NCBI GenBank assembly: GCA_020635355.1
Contig: JACJZW010000005.1
Span: forward strand, 62,001-126,000
Direction: 5' to 3'
Source: Flavobacteriales bacterium
GTDB lineage: Bacteria; Bacteroidota; Bacteroidia; NS11-12g; UBA9320
Length of the DNA: 64,000 nucleotides
Both the position numbers and the translations under genes were made by a program. The notes under the pieces were generated by a model, which was given only the letters and a program-made list of their open reading frames with translations, was not told the DNA's origin and did not search any database. How positions within the stretch are numbered: position 1 is the stretch's first letter; each line of letters starts with the position of its first letter. Shown piece by piece: positions 53,264 through 61,941 of this stretch.

Positions 53264-54431
53264 ACTGATACTTTCCGTTGTCCTGATTAGCACAGGGATC
53301 TGGACGGTTTGGGCGCAGGATAAATCGGACATATCGAAGCTGATTGACCGCAACCAAAAGGAGGTTGAACTCACTAAAAAAATTCTAGAAGAGACCCGAA
53401 CTCAGAAGGTTGCCAGTTTACAATTGCTGAACGCCTATCACGAGCAAATCAAAAAGCGTAAGGTGTTGATCCGAACTATCGGCAGGGAGATCGCTTCGCT
53501 GGATGGAGAAATAGATCTTGCCCGGAGTGAAATCAGCTCCATTACGCGGGAAATTGAAACGATGAAGAAGGAGTTTGGCGACTTAATTCGCAACGGATAT
53601 AAATCGCAACGAAACCACTCCAAGATTCACTTTGTATTCAGCTCCACGAATTTTAATTCGTTCATTAAACGGGTTAATTACCTGAAAAAATTGCTGGATT
53701 ACCGAAAACTTCAACTCGATTTGATCGAGGCAAAGCAGCAGGAAAACAGCGATCGAATCACCAATCTCATTACGAAAAAAAATGCCAAGTTGACCTTGCT
53801 GGCGAATCGGGAAGCCGAGCAAAATAAATTATCTCGTGATGAGACAAGGGAGGAACAACTAATTGATGAACTGAAGAGCCGGGAGACCGATCTCATCGCA
53901 GAACTCAAACTGAAGAAGAAGCAGGGAGAAGCCCTTGCGGCCATGGTTGTAAAAGCCATCGAAAAGGCTGATCCTTCAACCCACTCAGAGGAAGAGGAAT
54001 CGTCCAACCGAATTGTGATGGGCACGTTCTCCGAAAATGTTGGGAAACTTCCCTGGCCGGTAAAAGATGGCTATATCTCGGAACGATTTGGTGTTCACAA
54101 ACACGCTGATTTAAAAAACATCACCACCGAGAATAACGGAATCAACATTGCCACCACACCGGGTTCCATCATCTTCCCGGTATATGATGGAACAGTAAGC
54201 GCCATCATGGATGTGCCGGGCATGAAGCGATCCATCCTTTTAAAGCATCAGGATTACTACACCGTTTACGCTAATCTGGAAGAGGTGTTTGTAGAACGTG
54301 GTCAGGCTGTTTCTACGGGTAGCCGATTGGGACGTGTGGTGAAGGACAACGAGGGTTTTGCCGAGGTTCATCTGGAAATATGGAAGGGAACATCCAAGTT
54401 GGATCCGGAGCAATGGATCACCAGAAAATAG
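53247..54431 (+). CDS. EnvC-like murein hydrolase activator (degenerate M23 domain)
   Basis: A 394-residue exported protein (signal peptide to about VWAQ). Long coiled coils fill about 25-240 (many charged heptads, EIASLDGEIDLARSEISS, ELKSRETDLIAELKL). The C-terminal LytM/M23 domain (about 265-394) starts LPWPVKDGYISERFG. The zinc motif normally H-x-G-x-D reads ENNGINIATTPG, and of the later HxH motif only His375 in AEVHLEIW is seen in place. Lost zinc ligands fit a non-catalytic activator, like E. coli EnvC, which turns on amidases that split daughter-cell peptidoglycan. It is the last gene of the envelope operon. Confidence 0.9.
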   Translation: MKRGFRLILSVVLISTGIWTVWAQDKSDISKLIDRNQKEVELTKKILEETRTQKVASLQLLNAYHEQIKKRKVLIRTIGREIASLDGEIDLARSEISSITREIETMKKEFGDLIRNGYKSQRNHSKIHFVFSSTNFNSFIKRVNYLKKLLDYRKLQLDLIEAKQQENSDRITNLITKKNAKLTLLANREAEQNKLSRDETREEQLIDELKSRETDLIAELKLKKKQGEALAAMVVKAIEKADPSTHSEEEESSNRIVMGTFSENVGKLPWPVKDGYISERFGVHKHADLKNITTENNGINIATTPGSIIFPVYDGTVSAIMDVPGMKRSILLKHQDYYTVYANLEEVFVERGQAVSTGSRLGRVVKDNEGFAEVHLEIWKGTSKLDPEQWITRK

Positions 54432-54459
54432 GCCGCAACCCGCTGATTTTGACGGCTTC

Positions 54460-54509
54460 CCGTTGATGTAGTTCTGCCATATTCGTGTAACTTCGTTTAC
54501 TTTCAACGG
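54460..54509. repeat. Inverted repeat flanking the promoter of the 54577 gene
   Basis: CCGTTGA (54460-54466) and TCAACGG (54503-54509) are inverted copies, extending to about 10 bp with one bulge. They straddle a TAACTTCG -7-like box (54488-54495). Possible operator arms; chance is not excluded. Confidence 0.3.
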
Positions 54510-54576
54510 AAGTTGAGCATAAACATGGAGCAAATCGAAACTGAATTTCGACATGTTTAACGCAAAATACGACATC

Positions 54577-56049
54577 ATGAAGACACGAATCTTTACCCTG
54601 CTATCCGTCGCATTACTCTGGTTTGGATCCGGCTTAATTGAATTAGCCAACGCCCAATCCCTCCGAATTGTGTATGACTTCATTCAAGACGACATTCACT
54701 ATTACCGAACAAAACCGGGTGACCCCATTGGAAAAGAAATTTCTTCTCCCATTGTTGGTCGGAACAAGATGGTTACCGTTGAAGTCAAGAACTTCAACAA
54801 CTTCGTTTACACCGCGAATGCCACCTACGTTTCCAAAAAAGTGGAAGAAGGTTCGGATATGTCGCTCATGAATATCATTACACCTTTGGTTGCTCCAGGA
54901 ACTTCCGGTGTATTCTTTTCATCCCTTGGTGGCACGTTACCGGACGAGGTGGGACGTGGTGGATTGCTCTCAACCTTTGATGCCAGCGAGGCTTATGACG
55001 ATATGCAGGCTGCCTATGCTGAGTTTCAAAGCATTGAATCCAATCTTAAGACGATGGAATATGCCATTCGAAAACTCAACAAACTACGGTACAACCCCTA
55101 CCTTCCTACCGATACCATCGTTCAGATCAGCGATCATCTGATTGAGATGATTTTCAATAAATCAACAGTTAATCCAACTGATTTTACCGATGCCATCTTA
55201 TCCTACAACAACCGGATTGGTGTGGCAACGTCTACGTTCAACAAGGCATCAGGACGATTTTTACAAGCGTACGCTGAGTACGATTCTATGACCGAAGGGT
55301 CATTTGAAGGCCAAGGGTTGGACCGCAGTGTGGCCACCTTCCGCTCTCAGATCAACAACGCAGCTACTCAGATTGATCCGGAATACATCGCGGAACGAAT
55401 CGATGTTCTGGAATCCATCTACACCTCTATAAAAACCACCAGTTTCTCCTTTAACTCCAGCCATGCAGCGAAGGATGATCAACTTGACCTCATCATGTCG
55501 TTCTACCTCAATCCAGCCACCAGTGATTCTTCCGGTGCCGCCATGGCCAATATGAATAACCTGGATGCGTTGAGTAAGGTGAAGGACAAAAAAATCAATG
55601 TGATTGTTCGCGGTGATCTAAAGATCAATACCAGTGTAGGATTGGGCTTTCCGAACTTTGGCACCAATCAGGAATTTGTGAATCGCGACAGTGTAATTAC
55701 CGCGCAAAGTGGTTCATCCTATGCGCCTAACCTGGCGGCGTATGTGAACTTCTTCCCCTACACCGGACGAGTAGCCAATTTTGGTGGAAGCTTTGGCATC
55801 GGGGTTCCACTGAATGATAAAACCCGATCCGTTAACATGATGTTAGGTGGGATGGCTCTGTTGGGAACCGATAATCGGGTTGCCCTTCATGCCGGTGTTA
55901 CCTTGGGTCAGGTTAGTGTGCTGGATCAAGGATACACCGAAGGCGACAAACTGCTCACGGCCAACCAGGAAGTTCCGCTGAGAAATAACTGGGAGTGGGG
56001 CACCTTTGTAGGTATTTCCTTCAGTCTGCAGCGCGGATCCACAGATTAA
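54577..56049 (+). CDS. Exported hypothetical protein with a C-terminal beta-strand domain
   Basis: A 490-residue protein from ATG 54577 (MKTRIFTLLSVALLWFGSGL, cleavage near ANAQ). The frame opens at 54553. I do not recognise a family. Residues about 110-300 look helical (YDDMQAAYAEFQSIESNLKTMEYAIRKLNK in part, coiled-coil-like). About 350-490 is strand-rich with Gly/aromatic alternation (VGLGFPNFGTNQEF, PNLAAYVNFFPYTGRV, GGSFGIGVPLNDKTR, WEWGTFVGISFSLQRG), suggesting a small outer-membrane barrel. It follows the EnvC-like gene but has its own -7-like box. A strong terminator lies 26 bases after the stop. Confidence 0.72.
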   Translation: MKTRIFTLLSVALLWFGSGLIELANAQSLRIVYDFIQDDIHYYRTKPGDPIGKEISSPIVGRNKMVTVEVKNFNNFVYTANATYVSKKVEEGSDMSLMNIITPLVAPGTSGVFFSSLGGTLPDEVGRGGLLSTFDASEAYDDMQAAYAEFQSIESNLKTMEYAIRKLNKLRYNPYLPTDTIVQISDHLIEMIFNKSTVNPTDFTDAILSYNNRIGVATSTFNKASGRFLQAYAEYDSMTEGSFEGQGLDRSVATFRSQINNAATQIDPEYIAERIDVLESIYTSIKTTSFSFNSSHAAKDDQLDLIMSFYLNPATSDSSGAAMANMNNLDALSKVKDKKINVIVRGDLKINTSVGLGFPNFGTNQEFVNRDSVITAQSGSSYAPNLAAYVNFFPYTGRVANFGGSFGIGVPLNDKTRSVNMMLGGMALLGTDNRVALHAGVTLGQVSVLDQGYTEGDKLLTANQEVPLRNNWEWGTFVGISFSLQRGSTD

Positions 56050-56074
56050 GCACCACCTAAAGGATCCTAAAAGT

Positions 56075-56105
56075 AAGCTCGCCATTGGCGGGCTTTTTTG
56101 TTTTT
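56075..56105 (+). terminator. Intrinsic terminator after the 54577 gene
   Basis: AAGCTCGCC (56075-56083) pairs with GGCGGGCTT (56087-56095), one G-U wobble, with an ATT loop and a run of six T then GTTTTT. Confidence 0.88.
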
Positions 56106-56136
56106 AGGCCCGATACCACTGCCATTCAGAATACGT

Positions 56137-56144
56137 TAAGTTTG
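56137..56144 (+). promoter_or_regulatory. -7 box for the glycosyltransferase fusion gene
   Basis: TAAGTTTG is an exact TAnnTTTG match and ends 16 bases before the GTG start at 56161. Confidence 0.45.
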
Positions 56145-56160
56145 CATCGGATCCTGCGTC

Positions 56161-58113
56161 GTGAAACTCTCCGTTATCATTGTCAATTACAACGTCAAGT
56201 ACTTTCTTGAACAGTGCCTGATTTCGGTTTTTAAGGCGATGGAGGGCATCGATGGTGAGGTATGGGTAGTTGATAACAACTCGGCTGACGCCTCCATGGA
56301 AATGGTTCACAGATTGTTTCCTCAGGTCCGATGCATTGAGAATAAAGACAACGTTGGATTCTCAAAGGCCAACAACCAGGCCATGCTCCAAAGTTCCGGT
56401 GAGTATATTCTCTTGCTAAATCCCGATACCGTGGTGGAAGAAGACACTTTTCACAAGTGTTTGCAGTATATGGATGATCATCCGGATGTTGGGGGATTGG
56501 GAGTAAAAATGATCGATGGGAAGGGCCAATACCTTCCTGAATCCAAACGCGGATTGCCCACTCCGGAAGTAGCCTTGTACAAGATGATCGGGCTCAACAA
56601 GCTCTTCCCCAAATCACGTCGATTTGGCAAATATCACATGGGGTTTGTTGGCGAGAATGAAACGGCTGCCGTGGACGTGCTGGCCGGTGCATACATGTGG
56701 ATGCGTAAATCGGTTTTGGACGAGGTGGGTTTGCTCGATGAGACCTTTTTTATGTACGGGGAAGACATCGATCTGAGCTATCGAATCACCCAGGGAGGAT
56801 ACCAAAATGTGTACTTCCCGGAAACGTCCATCATCCATTACAAGGGAGAAAGCACGAAGAAGATGACGGTAAACTACGTGTTCATCTTTTATAAGGCGAT
56901 GGTGATTTTTGCCCGTAAACACTACAAGGGACGGCATGCGCGCACCTTCATTTTCCTCATCAATCTCGCCATTTATGGCCGGGCTGCGCTTGCCGTAGTA
57001 CAACGGATGGTTTCAAAGTCCTGGTTGTTTGTGGTGGATTTGATTCTGGTGTTGGGTGGATTATTTCTGATCAAAGAATATTGGGAAGAACATATCAAGG
57101 AGTTTGACACCTTCCCCGACGAACTGGTTTATATTCACTTTCCTTACTATACCTTTCTGTGGCTGGTTTCGGTGTACCTCAGCGGAGGCTATCGCAAGCC
57201 GTGGTCAACCAACCGGATCATTCGCGGTGTGCTAATTGGTTCCGTGCTCATTTCGGCCGTTTACGGCTTATTGCCAAACCACCTTCGGTATTCCAGAGGA
57301 ATCATTATTGCTGGATCTGCCTGGGCAATGTTTGCCCTTATTACGGTGCGGATTCTGGTGCAGTCGTTGTCCCAACGCCGACTCTCATTCTCATCAGAAG
57401 CCACGCATAATGTGGTTATCGTGGGACATGCCCAAGAACGAAACCGAGTGCGATCCATCATGGATCGCTCGGAAGTGCCTATGAATTTTCTGGGGTTCGT
57501 GGCCCTGGAGGATGAACCAAATCATGGTGATGTACTGGGGAAAATGGATCGATTGGATGAACTCTGCCGACTGTATGATGTGAACGAGGTAATCTTCTGT
57601 GCCCGCGATGTGAGCAACAGCGATACCATGCGATGGATGAAGCAAATGGGATCGGATAACATCCATTTCAAGATTGTTCCTGATGAACGCTACTTTATCA
57701 TTGGAAGTAACTCCAAAGACATTAACGGGGAGTTATATACCGAAGAGATTCGATTTGCCCTTGCAGATGCTGAAATCCGTAGAAATAAACGTTTATTAGA
57801 CGTTATTTTATGTCTCATACTGCTTATTCCGGGATTATTGATTGGATGGATGAATGACGGAATTATCCGATACTATCAAAACCTCATGCAGGTGTTCTGG
57901 GGTAAAAAAACATGGGTGAGTTATGACCACTCCGTATCTGTTGATCATCTTCCTGAGCTGGCCGATGGAGTCTATTCAACCAGTGACGTGCGCCACGAAG
58001 ACTCCTTGAGTGAGGAGATGCGCCAGAAGCTCAATTTCTTCTACGCCAAGAATTACAGCTATGAATCCGATGTCAATCGGGTGTTGAAGGCGCTTTTCAC
58101 GAGAATCAAATAA
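56161..58113 (+). CDS. GT2 glycosyltransferase fused to a degenerate sugar-phosphate transferase
   Basis: A 650-residue protein from GTG 56161. Residues 1-about 255 are a GT2 domain of the rhamnosyltransferase type: VIIVNYNVKYFLEQCL, VVDNNSADASMEM, a DxD-like LLNPDTVVEE near 90 and ETFFMYGEDIDLSYR near 195. About five membrane helices follow (270-400). Next comes a WbaP/WcaJ-like nucleotide-binding segment (THNVVIVGHAQERNRVR near 418), then RRNKRLLDVILCLILLIPG near 540. The catalytic core of polyprenyl-phosphate sugar transferases (IKL...GP..Q.R.G...KFRTM) is absent. The GT2 half probably adds a sugar to a lipid-linked glycan at the inner membrane; the second half is likely non-catalytic. Confidence 0.85.
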   Translation: MKLSVIIVNYNVKYFLEQCLISVFKAMEGIDGEVWVVDNNSADASMEMVHRLFPQVRCIENKDNVGFSKANNQAMLQSSGEYILLLNPDTVVEEDTFHKCLQYMDDHPDVGGLGVKMIDGKGQYLPESKRGLPTPEVALYKMIGLNKLFPKSRRFGKYHMGFVGENETAAVDVLAGAYMWMRKSVLDEVGLLDETFFMYGEDIDLSYRITQGGYQNVYFPETSIIHYKGESTKKMTVNYVFIFYKAMVIFARKHYKGRHARTFIFLINLAIYGRAALAVVQRMVSKSWLFVVDLILVLGGLFLIKEYWEEHIKEFDTFPDELVYIHFPYYTFLWLVSVYLSGGYRKPWSTNRIIRGVLIGSVLISAVYGLLPNHLRYSRGIIIAGSAWAMFALITVRILVQSLSQRRLSFSSEATHNVVIVGHAQERNRVRSIMDRSEVPMNFLGFVALEDEPNHGDVLGKMDRLDELCRLYDVNEVIFCARDVSNSDTMRWMKQMGSDNIHFKIVPDERYFIIGSNSKDINGELYTEEIRFALADAEIRRNKRLLDVILCLILLIPGLLIGWMNDGIIRYYQNLMQVFWGKKTWVSYDHSVSVDHLPELADGVYSTSDVRHEDSLSEEMRQKLNFFYAKNYSYESDVNRVLKALFTRIK

Positions 58114-58133
58114 TTAGAAAAGAAGCTGTTACC

Positions 58134-58787
58134 CTATTTGAAGGTGGCCAATACGGTTTCTCCCCCACGGGTGATCTGATCAATGGCTACATTGACCTCG
58201 GCGTCCAACGGCAGAAATACATCTACCCGGCTTCCGAACTTGATAAAGCCCATTTCCTGGCCCTGCTCTACGGCATCACCTTCCTGAACATACCAGCGAA
58301 TTCGTCGTGCCACGGCCCCTGCGATTTGGCGGAACAAAATTTCTTCACCGGCGGCATTCTTAATCACCGTAGTGGTTCGTTCATTCTCGGTTGACGACTT
58401 GGGGTGCCAGGCCACCAGATATTCACCCGGATGGTATTTGAAATACGATACGGATCCGGATACCGGATTTCGGTTGACGTGCACGTTAAACGGCGACATA
58501 AAAATGCTCACCTGAATGCGTCGGTCCTTGAAGTATTCCGGCTCATCCACCTCTTCAATCACCACGATTTTACCATCGGCAGGTGCGATAACATGATGTG
58601 GATTAACTTCCGTATGCCGGGATGGGTTTCGGAAAAACTGAAGAAATAACCCGAAAACAACGAGACATGCCGTGGTAATCAGGGATTTCACCCAGATTAC
58701 ACTCATAAATCGCCAGGTTAAAAAGAGAACTCCAGCCACTACCAGGGCGGTAACAGCCAGGATAAAATACCCTTCGCGGTGAATCAT
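58134..58787 (-). CDS. psd: Phosphatidylserine decarboxylase (short form)
   Basis: A 217-residue enzyme that makes phosphatidylethanolamine from phosphatidylserine at the inner membrane. Two N-terminal hydrophobic segments are followed by HHVIAPADGKIVVIEE, the SPFNVHVNRNPVSG motif and the autocleavage region IKFGSRVDVFLP, where the Gly-Ser bond is cut to form the pyruvoyl cofactor. The short single-domain form is usual in Bacteroidota. It follows gdhA by nine bases on the same strand and is probably cotranscribed. Confidence 0.95.
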   Translation of the reverse strand: MIHREGYFILAVTALVVAGVLFLTWRFMSVIWVKSLITTACLVVFGLFLQFFRNPSRHTEVNPHHVIAPADGKIVVIEEVDEPEYFKDRRIQVSIFMSPFNVHVNRNPVSGSVSYFKYHPGEYLVAWHPKSSTENERTTTVIKNAAGEEILFRQIAGAVARRIRWYVQEGDAVEQGQEMGFIKFGSRVDVFLPLDAEVNVAIDQITRGGETVLATFK

Positions 58788-58796
58788 ACGTCTATA

Positions 58797-60077
58797 TCAG
58801 AACGTACCGCGCAAACGCATGGTGCTGGCCACCTTGTCAATGGCCACGATATACGCCGCGATACGCATGTTTACGTTGTACTTAATGGATGCATCGTATA
58901 CAGCTTCAAACGCCTGTTTCATGATGCGATCAGCACGGCGGTTAACCCGCTCTTCTGTCCAGAAATAACCCAATCGGTTTTGAACCCACTCAAAATACGA
59001 AACGGTTACCCCACCGGCGTTGGCCAGAATGTCCGGAATAACCATAATGCCTTTATCGTTCAAAATCTGATCGGCATTGGATGAGGTAGGTCCATTGGCA
59101 CCTTCCACAATCAGTTTTGCCTTGATGCGATCGGCGTTATTCACCGTAATCTGATCTTCCATCGCTGCAGGCACCAATACATCTACATCCAGTTCCAATA
59201 ATTCCTCATTGGAAATTTTATCGGCGTTAGCAAAGCCTTCCAAGGTGCCTTTATTGGCCGCTACATAAGCCATAGCCTCTTCGATATCAATTCCTTTCGG
59301 ATTGTAGTATCCTCCTGAAATATCAGATATCGCAACAATTTTAACGCCCTGTTGTTCCAACAACTTAGCGCTTATGGAGCCTACGTTGCCAAAACCTTGA
59401 ACGGCAGCCGTAGCCGAACTCGGGTTCATTTTCAACTTACCCATGGCTGAGCGTGCCGAAACCATTACACCCCTGCCTGTAGCCTCTACTCGTCCGAGTG
59501 AACCTCCCAGGACCAGTGGTTTACCGGTCACAACCGCAGGGCTGGAAACACCTTTAATTTTGGAATATTCATCCATTAACCAGGCCATGATCTGAGGTGT
59601 TGTCCCCATGTCCGGTGCAGGAATATCTTTCTCCGGGCCAAAAACATCGGCCATAGCAACCGTGTAGGCACGGGTTAATCGTTCCAGTTCGCCCTGACTC
59701 ATGTCTCTTGGCTCACACTTGATACCCCCTTTTGCGCCACCATAGGGAATACCTACTACGGCACACTTCCAGGTCATCCAGGCAGCCAGCGCCTTTACCT
59801 CATCCAGGGTAACCGACATGGAATATCGGATACCACCTTTGGAAGGTCCCAGATTGGCGGAGTGAATAACACGATACCCTTCAAATACCTGAATTTTACC
59901 ATCATCCATGGTAACTGGAATGGAAACGGCAACGGATTTTTCGGGTGATTTTAATGCATTGTACGTTGATTCATCCAAACCGAGTTTTTCAGCGGCTTCA
60001 GAGAATCGTTCCATCATGGAATCCAGTGGATTCAGATGGTCTTTGATCGGGGCGGGTTCTTTGTACCTTGCGCACAT
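58797..60077 (-). CDS. gdhA: Glutamate dehydrogenase (Glu/Leu/Phe/Val family)
   Basis: A 426-residue hexameric dehydrogenase linking glutamate with 2-oxoglutarate and ammonia. Motifs: KGGIRYSM near 83, the catalytic-lysine loop PYGGAKGGIKCEP near 112-125, DMGTTPQIMAWLMDEY near 160, the Rossmann GFGNVGSISAKLL near 222 and EGANGPTSSNAD near 330. NAD or NADP preference cannot be read reliably. It lies between cdsA and psd on the minus strand. A TAAGTTTG -7 box 31 bases upstream shows it is at least partly independent of cdsA. Confidence 0.95.
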   Translation of the reverse strand: MCARYKEPAPIKDHLNPLDSMMERFSEAAEKLGLDESTYNALKSPEKSVAVSIPVTMDDGKIQVFEGYRVIHSANLGPSKGGIRYSMSVTLDEVKALAAWMTWKCAVVGIPYGGAKGGIKCEPRDMSQGELERLTRAYTVAMADVFGPEKDIPAPDMGTTPQIMAWLMDEYSKIKGVSSPAVVTGKPLVLGGSLGRVEATGRGVMVSARSAMGKLKMNPSSATAAVQGFGNVGSISAKLLEQQGVKIVAISDISGGYYNPKGIDIEEAMAYVAANKGTLEGFANADKISNEELLELDVDVLVPAAMEDQITVNNADRIKAKLIVEGANGPTSSNADQILNDKGIMVIPDILANAGGVTVSYFEWVQNRLGYFWTEERVNRRADRIMKQAFEAVYDASIKYNVNMRIAAYIVAIDKVASTMRLRGTF

Positions 60078-60108
60078 AGCGAACGTGAATGATCTATATA
60101 ATTTGAGG

Positions 60109-60116
60109 CAAACTTA
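60109..60116 (-). promoter_or_regulatory. -7 box for gdhA
   Basis: Minus-strand TAAGTTTG, an exact TAnnTTTG match, ends 31 bases before the ATG at 60077, in the gap after cdsA. It gives a leader of about 25 bases. Confidence 0.5.
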
Positions 60117-60170
60117 TCCAATAAACCAACGCTTGCCACGTTTGGCTGAAAATATTTAATAACGATTTGA

Positions 60171-61010
60171 TTACATCACTGCGAGGAATCGCAGGTACAC
60201 ATAACAGGCTGGTGCGGCAAACAGAATGGAATCAAATCGATCCAAAAAACCACCGTGTCCGCCCAGTGCCGTTCCTGAATCCTTTATCCCCAATGAACGC
60301 TTGATTTGGGACTCAAATAAATCGCCTAACGTTCCCGTAACCACCACAATAACCGCCAGAATAGCAGCTTGCATCGCATTGAGTTCAACCCAGTTGGGAA
60401 CTAAAAACCAAGCAACCGCAACTGTGGCTACCATGCCTCCCAGAAATCCTTCAATGGTTTTCTTTGGTGAGACCGATTTCCAAAGCGGATGCTTACCAAA
60501 CGCCCTGCCCGCCAGATACGCAAAGGTGTCGCTGAGCCAGATGAGGATAAATATGACGAGTATCTGAAGACTATAATATGGGAGCAAATCCGTGTTGGAT
60601 GGGTCAAAAATCAGATTACCTATCCGCGCCAAAAACCCAAACGGCAAACTCACGTAGATCCATCCTGCCAATACCGCTAGTGTATTCTTCAGAAAATCAT
60701 GTTGTGGTGTAGTTAGCAAAACCACCAGATTAAGAAGAATTAATGGAATAATCATGTACACCAAGGCCCCGATGTTTACAGTGCTATCCTGATTGGCAAT
60801 CACCATTCCGAACACCACCGAACCGGTAAAAAGAGACACCCACTTCACCAGGGACGATAACGTGGTTGTAAGTCGATAAAACTCAAACAGGCAGGCCAGT
60901 TGTATCAAGCCCAAAAACGTCCAGGCGGTTAATTGATTCCAAATGATCATTCCAACTGTGGCGCCCACATAGATGGTTCCGATAAGTAATCGTGATTGGA
61001 AATTAGTCAT
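60171..61010 (-). CDS. cdsA: Phosphatidate cytidylyltransferase (CDP-diglyceride synthase)
   Basis: A 279-residue membrane enzyme with about eight helices. It makes CDP-diacylglycerol, the precursor of phosphatidylserine and phosphatidylethanolamine. The C-terminal signature is complete: DTFAYLAGRAFGKHPLW, SPKKTIEGFLGG and, after SQIKRSLGIKDSG, GHGGFLDRFDSILFAAP. It overlaps the CPBP protease gene by eight bases, so the two are translated together. psd, the step after phosphatidylserine synthase, lies beyond gdhA. Confidence 0.95.
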   Translation of the reverse strand: MTNFQSRLLIGTIYVGATVGMIIWNQLTAWTFLGLIQLACLFEFYRLTTTLSSLVKWVSLFTGSVVFGMVIANQDSTVNIGALVYMIIPLILLNLVVLLTTPQHDFLKNTLAVLAGWIYVSLPFGFLARIGNLIFDPSNTDLLPYYSLQILVIFILIWLSDTFAYLAGRAFGKHPLWKSVSPKKTIEGFLGGMVATVAVAWFLVPNWVELNAMQAAILAVIVVVTGTLGDLFESQIKRSLGIKDSGTALGGHGGFLDRFDSILFAAPACYVYLRFLAVM

Positions 61011-61917
61011 GGAGTGGGACAGGTTTCATACGGGTATGTCGGTGTGCTGCATGAACCGCGACATACACCACCACCGCGAGATAGGTGATCAATGTTGGGA
61101 AAACATAATCGTTCTCTAAAATGGGAGCTTCCAATCCAATATCTTGAAGGTACTTCACCAAAACAACCGTAGCGTTGTTCAGAAAATGAAAGAGAATCGG
61201 TACCCAAAGCGATCCGGAATAGAGGTACATATATCCCAGTGTCATGGCCAGGAAGATCATGGGCACCACCTTGAAGGGCTGGAAGTGCAACACCGCAAAT
61301 AGAATGGCTGCCAGAATTACTCCGATGTGTTCATTCTCGGCCCAATCACTAAAGACCCGTTGGAGGATTCCCCGAAAAATCAACTCTTCACCGATGGCTG
61401 GCAGCAGGGCCATTAAAAAGAGGTTGAAAAACAAACTTCCTCCCGTATTATGCGAAAGAAAGACCTGATAAAGATTGTCTGACTTGCCCTCCAATTCCAA
61501 AAAGATCTCAGCCACCGATTCAGGTAATTTCCAGTTTTGATTCCATTCCAGGATCGATGTGATCAAGGGAACCATGGCTACCAAATAGACCGGCAATAGG
61601 GCCAGGTGATTCCATTTGGGTTTCACGTCCAATCGATTGAAGTGGATGAAGCCAACATTGTAAATTTTGGTTGTAATCCAGGCTGAAACAATGAAGGAAA
61701 GTGCCGACATCGTTTGATAAAACTTCAGAGCTGTTTCTTCCTTATGCGAGAACTCCGCGGCTGGTTTAGACAGCAGTGACGTGGCATCCATGGCAAAAAA
61801 AACGGTGACCAGCTTATCGGCCATCACACCCATAATCACAGCGATCAGCAAAAAAACACCGATGGCGATCAGGAATCTGGATAGATGTAAAAGACGACCG
61901 GAAAGAGGGTTTGACAT
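61003..61917 (-). CDS. CPBP-family intramembrane metalloprotease
   Basis: A 304-residue membrane protein of the CPBP (CAAX protease/bacteriocin-processing, Rce1-like) family, with about eight helices. Motif 1 is EELIFRGILQRVF (glutamate pair and Arg) and motif 2 is LHFQPFKV; the His/Asn motif HFLNNATVV completes the catalytic site inside the membrane. Substrates of such proteases in Bacteroidota are unknown. It overlaps cdsA by eight bases, so it may act on envelope or lipid-synthesis proteins. Its promoter appears to face that of dusB. Confidence 0.92.
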   Translation of the reverse strand: MSNPLSGRLLHLSRFLIAIGVFLLIAVIMGVMADKLVTVFFAMDATSLLSKPAAEFSHKEETALKFYQTMSALSFIVSAWITTKIYNVGFIHFNRLDVKPKWNHLALLPVYLVAMVPLITSILEWNQNWKLPESVAEIFLELEGKSDNLYQVFLSHNTGGSLFFNLFLMALLPAIGEELIFRGILQRVFSDWAENEHIGVILAAILFAVLHFQPFKVVPMIFLAMTLGYMYLYSGSLWVPILFHFLNNATVVLVKYLQDIGLEAPILENDYVFPTLITYLAVVVYVAVHAAHRHTRMKPVPLHD

Positions 61918-61925
61918 CGACGAAG

Positions 61926-61941
61926 TATCTTTGCAAAATTG
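61926..61941. promoter_or_regulatory. Face-to-face -7 boxes for dusB and the CPBP gene
   Basis: Plus-strand TATCTTTG (61926-61933) is an exact TAnnTTTG match ending five bases before the dusB TTG. The adjoining bases 61934-61941 read CAATTTTG on the minus strand, one mismatch, pointing at the CPBP gene (ATG 61917). The two boxes abut head to head. Confidence 0.45.
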
